Position numbers and translations under genes: made by a program
Shown: positions 16,024 to 22,283 of the stretch, piece after piece
Layout of the letters: every line of letters starts with the position of its first letter
Numbering within the stretch: position 1 is the stretch's first letter
Assembly (NCBI GenBank): GCA_947643245.1
Contig: CANRVI010000006.1
Coordinates: 1 to 33,117, forward strand
Reading direction: 5' to 3'
DNA: 33,117 bases
Source: an uncultured Clostridia bacterium
Lineage (GTDB): Bacteria; Bacillota; Clostridia; Oscillospirales; CAG-272
The notes under the pieces: generated by a model
What the model was told of the DNA's origin: nothing
Seen by the model: only the letters and a program-made list of their open reading frames with translations
Database searches by the model: none

Positions 16024-16824
16024 ATGGACAACGTACAAAAATGTCGGCGGATTACTGTAAAAATTGGATCTTCCACGCTGACCCACGCAAAGACGGGCCG
16101 ACTCAACATCCGGCGTATGGAAACGCTGGTGCGCACATTATCAGATATTAAAAATTCCGGCAGGGAAGTGGTATTGGTATCCTCCGGTGCCGTAACGGCG
16201 GGAACGGCAAAGCTGGGCATGGAGATTCGTCCCCGTCCTGTAGAAGAAAAACAGGCGTTGGCGGCTGTTGGGCAGACGGAACTCATGCGCATGTATGAGC
16301 GGCTGTTCGCCATGTACGGATACCAGGTGGGGCAGATTCTCATGACCCGGGACGTGGTGGACGATGAAAAACGGCTGCGTCTTATCAAAAATACTTTTTC
16401 AAGCCTGTTGGATTTCGGCTGTATTCCCATTGTCAATGAAAACGACTCGATCAGCAGTGAGGGATTGCAGTTTAAAGGAAACGATACGCTCTCTGCCTAT
16501 GTGGCGATGGTATGCGAATCGGATCTTTTGGTCAATCTCTCCGATGTAGACGGGATGTACGACAGCGATCCCAGGAAGAATCCAGATGCAAAGCTGATTG
16601 GACGGGTAGACAAAATTACCGATACAATTCGCCGCAGCGCCGGCGGCGCCGGCAGCGCTCTTGGCACCGGTGGAATGGAGACGAAAGTGCAGGCTGCGGA
16701 AATTGCAGGGGCCGCCGGCATTCCCATGCTGCTGCTTAGCGGCAAGGATCCTTCTGTTTTGTACAGTATTATTGATGGAGAGAAAATTGGCACCTATTTT
16801 GCAGCGGCGTCAAAGCATAAGTAA
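16024..16824 (+). CDS. proB: Glutamate 5-kinase (no PUA domain)
   Basis: Phosphorylates glutamate to gamma-glutamyl phosphate, first step of proline synthesis. The amino acid kinase fold shows TVKIGSSTLT (11-20), LVSSGAVTAG (51-60), IVNENDSIS (136-144), FKGNDTLSAYVA (150-161) and GTGGMETKVQAA (214-225). At 266 aa it lacks the C-terminal PUA domain of E. coli ProB, as in many short homologues. The first in-frame ATG giving the family N-terminus is 16024; CGGAGA lies about 13 nt upstream, rather far. Upstream in-frame codons from 15898 lie in the leader and look non-coding. proA follows 69 nt later. Confidence 0.95.
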   Translation: MDNVQKCRRITVKIGSSTLTHAKTGRLNIRRMETLVRTLSDIKNSGREVVLVSSGAVTAGTAKLGMEIRPRPVEEKQALAAVGQTELMRMYERLFAMYGYQVGQILMTRDVVDDEKRLRLIKNTFSSLLDFGCIPIVNENDSISSEGLQFKGNDTLSAYVAMVCESDLLVNLSDVDGMYDSDPRKNPDAKLIGRVDKITDTIRRSAGGAGSALGTGGMETKVQAAEIAGAAGIPMLLLSGKDPSVLYSIIDGEKIGTYFAAASKHK

Positions 16825-16835
16825 GACTGTCGGGA

Positions 16836-16861
16836 GAGGGATATACAGACTTTCCCTCTGA
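16836..16861 (+). other. Short inverted repeat between proB and proA
   Basis: AGAGGGA pairs with TCCCTCT across a loop of about 11 nt. There is no T-tract, so it is more likely an mRNA processing or stability hairpin than a terminator. Confidence 0.4.
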
Positions 16862-16893
16862 AACAAATGCACAGAAAGGAAGTTTTTTATAGG

Positions 16894-18147
16894 ATGAACG
16901 AGATATGCGATCAGGTCAAAGCGCTGTGCCAGCATGCAAAATCCGCCGCGCCTGCGCTAGCCAGCGCGGCAGGTGAGATACGTAATAATGTGCTCGCCTC
17001 CTTTGCCGCCCTGCTGCGGCAAAACCAGCAAAGAATTCTTTTAGCGAACGAGGCGGATATGACGGCTGCCAGAGAAAGCGGTCTGTCTGACGCTATGATG
17101 GACCGGCTGCTCCTTACCCCGGCCCGGCTGGAGGATATCGCAGCCGCTATGGAGGCGCTGGTGATGCAGGAAGATCCTATCGGCCTTGGCACGGTGCGTA
17201 CCCGTCCTAACGGAATGGAGATCAAACGGATCCGGGTTCCTCTTGGAGTAGTGGGTGTGATTTTTGAATCCCGCCCTAATGTCAGCGCAGATATAGCAGG
17301 GCTGTGCATCAAAAGCGGCAATGCCGCTGTTCTGCGTGGTGGAAAGGAGGCTATCCGTTCCAACACGGCTATTGTGGAAATCGTCCGAGAGGCTCTGTCT
17401 GCCCATGGCCTACCGGCAGATTGTGTGTCGCTAATCCCCTTTACGGACCGTGCCGGCGCCCAGGCGCTTATGGAGATGCGCGGGCTTGTGGATGTGCTGA
17501 TTCCAAGAGGGGGCAAGGGACTGATTCAAAATGTAGTAGAAAATGCGAAGGTGCCTGTCATCGAAACGGGCGCGGGAAATTGCCATTTGTACATTCACAG
17601 GGATGCGGATGCAGATATGGCAGTGTCTATCGCTATCAATGCCAAAACCTCCCGCCCCTCTGTGTGCAACGCAATTGAAACGATTTTGGTGCACCAGGAT
17701 ATGGCAGACCTGATTCTTCCGCGGCTGCAGGAAGCTTTAGAGAGCCGGGGCGTAGAGCTTCGCTGCTGTCCCCGCACCCTTGCGGTGATTGGAGGAAAGG
17801 CTGCAAAAGAAGCGGATTGGGCCACAGAATACGACGACCTGATTGCGGCAGTTAAAATTGTGGACTCCCTGGAGGAGGCGGTAGCCCATATCAACCGGTA
17901 CAGCACCGGCCACAGCGAGACCATCGTCACAAAAAATACTGCTGCCGCGTCCTATTTTACAGGAGCGGTGGATTCTGCCTGTGTGTATGTAAACGTATCC
18001 ACTCGGTTTACGGACGGAGGCTGTTTCGGTCTGGGCGCCGAAGTGGGTATCGCCACCCAAAAGCTTCATGCAAGGGGGCCACTGGGTCTAGCAGCGCTGA
18101 CGACAGAAAAATATATTATCACCGGAGACGGTCAAATTCGAATCTAA
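16894..18147 (+). CDS. proA: Gamma-glutamyl phosphate reductase
   Basis: NADPH-dependent reduction of gamma-glutamyl phosphate to glutamate 5-semialdehyde, second step of proline synthesis. The 417 aa carry RIRVPLGVVGVIFESRPNV (112-130), LCIKSGNAAVLRGGKEA, the catalytic Cys258 in SRPSVCNAIET, and STGHSETIVT and RFTDGGCFGLGAEVGIAT near the end. The start at 16894 (MNEICDQ) matches family starts, with AAGGAAG about 13 nt upstream; an in-frame ATG at 16867 would add nine residues and has no ribosome binding site. It pairs with proB; proC is not in the window. Confidence 0.96.
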   Translation: MNEICDQVKALCQHAKSAAPALASAAGEIRNNVLASFAALLRQNQQRILLANEADMTAARESGLSDAMMDRLLLTPARLEDIAAAMEALVMQEDPIGLGTVRTRPNGMEIKRIRVPLGVVGVIFESRPNVSADIAGLCIKSGNAAVLRGGKEAIRSNTAIVEIVREALSAHGLPADCVSLIPFTDRAGAQALMEMRGLVDVLIPRGGKGLIQNVVENAKVPVIETGAGNCHLYIHRDADADMAVSIAINAKTSRPSVCNAIETILVHQDMADLILPRLQEALESRGVELRCCPRTLAVIGGKAAKEADWATEYDDLIAAVKIVDSLEEAVAHINRYSTGHSETIVTKNTAAASYFTGAVDSACVYVNVSTRFTDGGCFGLGAEVGIATQKLHARGPLGLAALTTEKYIITGDGQIRI

Positions 18148-18163
18148 TATTTAGGAGGCATAT

Positions 18164-18994
18164 ATGAAACTTGGTATCATCAACGATTGGAGTGAAGCGG
18201 GTTTCCAATACGTACAGAGCAAGGGCCTGGAGGCCATAGAATTTTGCGTGAACTACTACAGCGACAGTAAGGCATTTTTGGAAAAGGCGCCGGAGGTCAA
18301 AGGGCTCAGCGAAAAATATGGGATCCCGGTTGGATCCACGGGCCGTTGGGGAGCTACCCGTTTGGATGAGGAAGGACATATCATCGAAAAGGCGCTGCAA
18401 GAGGATTTGGATATTATTGAGGCTGCATCCATTATGGGCTGTCCTGTGTTCAACTGCGGCTGCAACCGGGTGGAGGCGCTGACCTATTACGACAACTGTC
18501 AGCGGGCTATCGAATATTTTGGAAAGCTGCTGGACTATGCGCGGCCAAGAGGTGTGAAAATCGCCGTATATAACTGCGGCTGGAACAATTTTGTTTACGA
18601 CGATAAGGCATGGGAAATCGTGTTGGGTGCCCTGCCGGAACTGGGTATCAAATACGATGTATCGCACTGCTTTGCTCACGGGGGCGACCGTAACTACCTC
18701 CGGGAACTGCGGGATTGGGGGCACAAGATTGTCCATTTTCATATCAAAGGGTCTCTGTACATAGATGGCGAACGGTATGATGATCCACCGGCAGGGCTGG
18801 ATCAAACCAACTGGGGTGCGGTGATGGATATGCTGTATACCAAGGGATACGACGGGATGCTGTCTATCGAGCCGCATTCGGAATACTGGAAGGAAGAAAA
18901 GGGCAGTTGGGCTGTTGATTTTACCATTCAGTATATCCGTCCCTATATTATGCCCGATGGTTATACATCTCCGGAAACTCCTTATTTTCCGTAA
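18164..18994 (+). CDS. Sugar phosphate isomerase/epimerase-like TIM barrel protein
   Basis: Belongs to the xylose isomerase-like TIM barrel (AP endonuclease family 2) superfamily, which includes sugar, inosose and hydroxypyruvate isomerases; the substrate cannot be read from sequence. The 276 aa show acidic and histidine residues typical of the metal site: GLEAIEFCVNYY, YNCGWNN, IKYDVSHC, VHFHIKGS and GMLSIEPHSEYW. There is no signal peptide. A strong TAGGAGG lies 8 nt before the ATG. It begins 16 nt after proA, so it is probably cotranscribed with proBA, and is closed by a strong terminator. Confidence 0.82.
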   Translation: MKLGIINDWSEAGFQYVQSKGLEAIEFCVNYYSDSKAFLEKAPEVKGLSEKYGIPVGSTGRWGATRLDEEGHIIEKALQEDLDIIEAASIMGCPVFNCGCNRVEALTYYDNCQRAIEYFGKLLDYARPRGVKIAVYNCGWNNFVYDDKAWEIVLGALPELGIKYDVSHCFAHGGDRNYLRELRDWGHKIVHFHIKGSLYIDGERYDDPPAGLDQTNWGAVMDMLYTKGYDGMLSIEPHSEYWKEEKGSWAVDFTIQYIRPYIMPDGYTSPETPYFP

Positions 18995-19014
18995 GTGTTA
19001 AGTGGAAAATTTTT

Positions 19015-19054
19015 CTCCCAAGCATCCGATTTGTGATGCTTGGGAGGTTTTTTT
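19015..19054 (+). terminator. Strong rho-independent terminator
   Basis: A perfect 12-bp stem CTCCCAAGCATC (19015-19026)/GATGCTTGGGAG (19035-19046), 8-nt loop, then G and seven T residues. It ends the proB-proA-isomerase unit. Confidence 0.95.
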
Positions 19055-19135
19055 ATACTCACCTTTAATGAGGGATTATTTATGTTGGCACTTCTTTTGC
19101 CCAAAAGGGAAATTTAAGTATATTGCCTGATTTTC

Positions 19136-19164
19136 TTGCAAAAGAGAGAAAAATGTGGTATCCT
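19136..19164 (+). promoter_or_regulatory. Candidate promoter for the DUF1934-holA unit
   Basis: TTGCAA (19136-19141), 17-bp spacer, TATCCT (19159-19164), located between a terminator and the next plus-strand gene. It would give a leader of about 220 nt that contains the inverted repeats described next. Confidence 0.4.
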
Positions 19165-19169
19165 AATAG

Positions 19170-19376
19170 AAAGTAAATATATGAGATATTACGTGGCAGC
19201 AGAAAGATTTCTGGCTGCTCAATTTGGGGAATTACGGCTAAAATAGAAAAGCGTTTGGCAGCATGGCGAGCTGTTCGCCATACCTTATGAATTTGTAAAA
19301 AGGGATCGCAGAGAATGGTATAGTATGGCTTTCGCTTTTCCATTTTGAATAAACAGCCGGAGACGTCTCCGGCTGT
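19170..19376 (+). ncRNA. Structured leader or small RNA candidate, unassigned
   Basis: This is the bulk of a 339-bp gap (19055-19393) with no convincing gene. Inverted repeats seen are a GCAGC/GCTGC hairpin extended by AGAAA/TTTCT (19196-19218), and a long-range stem of 13 pairs in 14 between 19240-19253 and 19333-19346. Inside it is a perfect ATGGCGA/TCGCCAT hairpin (19263-19281). GCCATAC (19277-19283) can pair alternatively with GTATGGC (19323-19329). A 24-bp perfect palindrome (19353-19376) follows. I do not recognise a known riboswitch, T-box, 6S, SRP or tmRNA signature. An open frame of 99 codons on the minus strand covers the region but lacks a ribosome binding site. Confidence 0.4.
19353..19376. 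repeat. 24-bp perfect palindrome upstream of the DUF1934 gene
   Basis: ACAGCCGGAGAC followed directly by its reverse complement. It ends 17 nt before the ATG at 19394. No T-tract follows on the plus strand; on the minus strand TTTATT follows. It could be an attenuator arm, a terminator for minus transcripts, or a protein-binding site. Confidence 0.6.
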
Positions 19377-19393
19377 CATAGGTTTGTATTATT

Positions 19394-20032
19394 ATGGAAC
19401 AGAAGAAAGGCGGAGGGGCATTGCCAATCTTTGAATACGAAAGCAAGAAAAATGTAGAAAATATGAATGGAACTCCGGTCGTTATTCAAATCGAAAGCCT
19501 GCAGCGGGAACTGGAAGGCGCAAATCTTTTTGGATCTCCTACCGCGCCTGCACAGGGGAACGAGAATGGATATCTGCAGGAGGATGAAGCATTTTTGGAT
19601 ACACAGATGCCTGAAGATTTTTGCAATGAAGAAGGGACAGGTATGTATACTTTGGTCAGCCGAGGAGAGCTTTCCCGACAGGGAGAATTGCTGCAGCTGG
19701 CCTATCAGGAAGAACTGGATGGAGAAGAAGGGGTGGATGCCTCCGTTCCTACACAGGTATGCCTTACTTTTTCGGAAGCGGTGTGCAGTCCTGTCACCGT
19801 AAGCCGAAGCGGTGACATGCGCACGGTTTTTACTGTGGAACAGGGCGTGCGGCAGTATAGCACATATCATACCCCCTATGGACAGGTAGATATGTGTATA
19901 ATCGGAAAAAAAGTTGAAAATCGGATCGGCTCTGCCGGCGGTGTTCTGGTGTTGGACTATGCGGTAGAACTGCGCGGGATGATTACCCAGCGGACGAAGA
20001 TGACGATTCGGGTAAAACCGGAACAAAGATAA
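19394..20032 (+). CDS. DUF1934 family beta-barrel protein (YwiB-like)
   Basis: DUF1934 proteins are small lipocalin-like beta-barrels of unknown function in Firmicutes. The core runs from TPVVIQIESLQ to the end: YTLVSRGELSRQGELLQLAYQEEL, SRSGDMRTVFTVEQGVRQYSTYHTPYG, LDYAVELRG and TKMTIRVK match the usual strand order. At 212 aa it exceeds the usual ~145 because of a ~23-residue N-terminal lead and an acidic insertion of about 45 residues after the first strand. The start is uncertain: ATG 19394 has a weak AGG 13 nt upstream; ATG 19463 (MNGTPVV) is closer to the family start but has no clear ribosome binding site. holA follows 24 nt downstream. Confidence 0.82.
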   Translation: MEQKKGGGALPIFEYESKKNVENMNGTPVVIQIESLQRELEGANLFGSPTAPAQGNENGYLQEDEAFLDTQMPEDFCNEEGTGMYTLVSRGELSRQGELLQLAYQEELDGEEGVDASVPTQVCLTFSEAVCSPVTVSRSGDMRTVFTVEQGVRQYSTYHTPYGQVDMCIIGKKVENRIGSAGGVLVLDYAVELRGMITQRTKMTIRVKPEQR

Positions 20033-20056
20033 GAAAAAGAGAAGGGGGCGGCGTGC

Positions 20057-21112
20057 GTGACGGAAGCAGCATTTCGGCGGGAAATGAAAAATGGACTGGC
20101 CGGTGTGTATCTTCTATATGGGGAGGAGGATTATCTCAAACGGTTTTATGTTGGCCGTGCCCAGGCGTTGACGCTGTCGGAAGATGAGACACAGGCTGCC
20201 TTTGACAGCTATAAAATGGGGACGGACGCTCCAGATTTAGATGCACTGGAGGAAGCTGTCCTGGCTCTGCCGCTTATGGGTGAGCGAGTGTTTATCCAGT
20301 ATCGGGGCGGAATTGGTTCTCTTGGAACTGCCGGGCAAAAGCAGCTTGTGGAAATACTTGGGAAGGTAGATCCTGCCAGCACCGTATGTCTGGTGGCACC
20401 CCCTGCCGGTGGCTTTGATCCGGGTAAACCCGGACGAGGAAAGCCGTCTGCCCTGTACAAGAAACTGGAACCGGTGTGTACTATGGTGGATCTGTCTGCT
20501 TACCCTCCCGGAGAACTGAAAAAATGGATGAGCCGCCGTCTGTCACGTGCAGGCGTTTTTTTGCGGGAGGATGCGGCAGACGCTATGCTATGCCGGTGCG
20601 GTCGGGATATGTATATTCTGTCCGGAGAATTGGACAAGCTTGCGGCTTATGCTGGTGCGGCCGGACTGTCGGAAATCGGCCCCGATCAAGTTGAGTTTGT
20701 TACCTGTACCGCCGGAGAAGAGGACGCTTTTGCCTTGGCAAATGCCGTGCTGGCCGGGGACAGGGGCCGTGCTCTATCTGCACTTTCATATTATAAAAAA
20801 AATCAAATTAATGCTGTTGCAGCCCTTGCTTCTGTGTCAAAAGCGATTTGTGATATGCTTGCAGTCAGCCGGCTTGCCGGTGCAGGGTATGATCAGGCGG
20901 GAATTGCTTCTGCTTTGAAAATGCATACTTACCGCGCAGGTCTGTATCTGTCCGCAGTACGGGGAATGGAACCCAGCCGGCTTGCAGCCGCAGCCGGCCG
21001 ATGCCGGGAGGCGGACGTGCTGCTGAAAAGCACAAAACTGGATTATATCGCCCTGGAGCGAGTAATTTGTACCATTCCTTCTAAAAAGACAGGAGAAGTA
21101 AGGCATGGATAA
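20057..21112 (+). CDS. holA: DNA polymerase III delta subunit
   Basis: The delta subunit of the clamp loader opens the beta sliding clamp and helps load it on primed DNA. The 351 aa contain the N-terminal GVYLLYGEEDYLKRFYVGRA, typical of HolA, the mid-section LKKWMSRRLSRAGVFL, MYILSGELDKLAAYAG, and the C-terminal collar domain (FALANAVLAGDRGRALSAL, CREADVLLKSTKLDYIALERVI). The start codon is GTG with a G-rich AGAAGGGGG upstream. It overlaps the next gene by 8 nt (ATGGATAA). Confidence 0.93.
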   Translation: MTEAAFRREMKNGLAGVYLLYGEEDYLKRFYVGRAQALTLSEDETQAAFDSYKMGTDAPDLDALEEAVLALPLMGERVFIQYRGGIGSLGTAGQKQLVEILGKVDPASTVCLVAPPAGGFDPGKPGRGKPSALYKKLEPVCTMVDLSAYPPGELKKWMSRRLSRAGVFLREDAADAMLCRCGRDMYILSGELDKLAAYAGAAGLSEIGPDQVEFVTCTAGEEDAFALANAVLAGDRGRALSALSYYKKNQINAVAALASVSKAICDMLAVSRLAGAGYDQAGIASALKMHTYRAGLYLSAVRGMEPSRLAAAAGRCREADVLLKSTKLDYIALERVICTIPSKKTGEVRHG

Positions 21113-21698
21113 AATTCCTATTTCTCTGCCAGTTGTGGTAGAGGGTAAGTATGATCAAATCAAACTTTCTTCTGTAATCGACGCCACGATTTTGACGACT
21201 CAGGGATTTGGCGTGTTTAACAATTGGGAAAAACGGGCCTTGTTACGAACTTTATCAAAAAACGGAATTATTATTTTGACAGACAGCGATGGAGCGGGGA
21301 AAATGATTCGATCTCACATCCAGTCTTTTATTCCGCCGGATAAAATTTATCATTTGTATATTCCCCAAATTGCCGGGAAAGAAAAACGTAAAAAAGCCCC
21401 CTCTAAAGCGGGAACGCTGGGAGTGGAAGGAATGGAACCGGCGCTTTTGCGGCAGATTTTTGAAAAATTTATCAGCCGTCATGGGGTTTCAAATAGAAAC
21501 GTGGCTCCTATCACGAAAGCAGATTTTTTTGCAGATGGACTTACAGGGCGGGCAGGCAGCGCTGCAATGCGGAACGCCTTGTCCGCGCGTCTGTGCCTCC
21601 CAAAAGATATGACGCCAACCGCGCTGCTGGCAGCAGTAAATATGCTGCTGGATCGAAAGGAATACCAGGCGCAGATTGCGTCGATTCGGGAAGGATAA
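21105..21698 (+). CDS. rnmV: Toprim-DUF4093 protein, RNase M5-like
   Basis: RNase M5 trims 5S rRNA precursors using a Toprim nuclease fold and ribosomal protein L18. The 197 aa show Toprim motifs PVVVEGKYD (9-17, catalytic Glu) and IIILTDSDGAGKMIR (DxD), then LGVEGMEPALLRQIF and a DUF4093-like C-terminal domain (ITKADFFADGLTGRAGSAAMRNALSARLCL). The B. subtilis enzyme is 186 aa with the same layout, but its TDPDFPG is TDSDGAG here, and its usual ksgA neighbour is absent. Family membership is clear; strict 5S maturase function is inferred. The 8-nt overlap with holA suggests coupling. Confidence 0.8.
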   Translation: MDKIPISLPVVVEGKYDQIKLSSVIDATILTTQGFGVFNNWEKRALLRTLSKNGIIILTDSDGAGKMIRSHIQSFIPPDKIYHLYIPQIAGKEKRKKAPSKAGTLGVEGMEPALLRQIFEKFISRHGVSNRNVAPITKADFFADGLTGRAGSAAMRNALSARLCLPKDMTPTALLAAVNMLLDRKEYQAQIASIREG

Positions 21699-21776
21699 TC
21701 TTATCGCTCCCTGCACACAATACAAATACCACCGACAATAAGAAAGGATTTCCCTTCGGGGAACGGTGAAGATTGG

Positions 21777-22211
21777 ATGCTGAAACGGCTATTTTTAAAA
21801 TATCGTCAGTTATTATTGTATACACTGTTCGGCGGTTTGACTACAGTTATCGATCTGGCTGTATACTATATATTATACAATTTATTTTCTATTCATTATC
21901 TGGTGGCGCAGACGATTAGCTGGATTGCCGCCGTTTTGTTTGCGTATGTTACCAACAAGCGGTATGTGTTTGTCAGTCGGGCGCGGGGAATGACCATGTT
22001 GGCGGAATTAGCTAAATTTATTTCCGGCCGTCTTTTCTCTTTTGGCGTACAGACAGTATGTTTGGCAGTTCTGGTGGAATTGGCCCATTGGAATGAAAAC
22101 GTAGTCCGCCTGCCTGTGCTGGTGATCGTTACAATTTTAAACTATGTCGTCAGTCGGGTGTTTGTTTTTGAAAAGAAACAGGATTCGACTGCGACAACAC
22201 AGGAAATATAA
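21777..22211 (+). CDS. GtrA family membrane protein
   Basis: Small four-helix membrane protein of the GtrA family, members of which are thought to flip or transfer undecaprenyl-linked sugars for wall or surface glycan modification. The 144 aa contain LLYTLFGGLTTVIDLAVYYILY, AQTISWIAAVLFAYVTNKRYVF (the conserved AYVTNKRYVF stretch), LFSFGVQTVCLAVLVEL and VLVIVTILNYVVSRVFVF (conserved NYVVSRVFVF). The ATG is the first fitting start; a TTCCC-TTCG-GGGAA hairpin and weak purine-rich sequence lie upstream instead of a clear ribosome binding site. No glycosyltransferase partner is adjacent. Confidence 0.88.
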   Translation: MLKRLFLKYRQLLLYTLFGGLTTVIDLAVYYILYNLFSIHYLVAQTISWIAAVLFAYVTNKRYVFVSRARGMTMLAELAKFISGRLFSFGVQTVCLAVLVELAHWNENVVRLPVLVIVTILNYVVSRVFVFEKKQDSTATTQEI

Positions 22212-22269
22212 AGCAAAGTAAACGGCAAACCGCCGTTGCAATGCTTTATATTGGGTTTTGTCCCATATT
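22210..22269 (+). terminator. Hairpin pair after the GtrA gene (possible terminator)
   Basis: First hairpin: AAAGCA (22210-22215)/TGCTTT (22242-22247) around AACGGC (22221-22226)/GCCGTT (22232-22237). Second: ATAT-GGG/CCC-ATAT (22248-22268) with one bulged T. T-tracts are weak. The second hairpin resembles the middle of the repeat element at 7304-7335. Confidence 0.35.
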
Positions 22270-22283
22270 AAAGGAAAAGAAAA

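Noticed and set aside
18119-18877. 252-codon minus-strand frame opposite the sugar isomerase
   Set aside because: Antisense shadow of a well-supported TIM-barrel gene with a strong ribosome binding site.
19080-19379. 99-codon minus-strand open frame in the gap before the DUF1934 gene
   Set aside because: No ribosome binding site at either candidate start, no recognisable family, and the region is better explained by inverted repeats; kept only as an alternative.
19376-20026. 216-codon minus-strand frame opposite the DUF1934 gene
   Set aside because: Antisense shadow with no family resemblance; the plus strand matches DUF1934.
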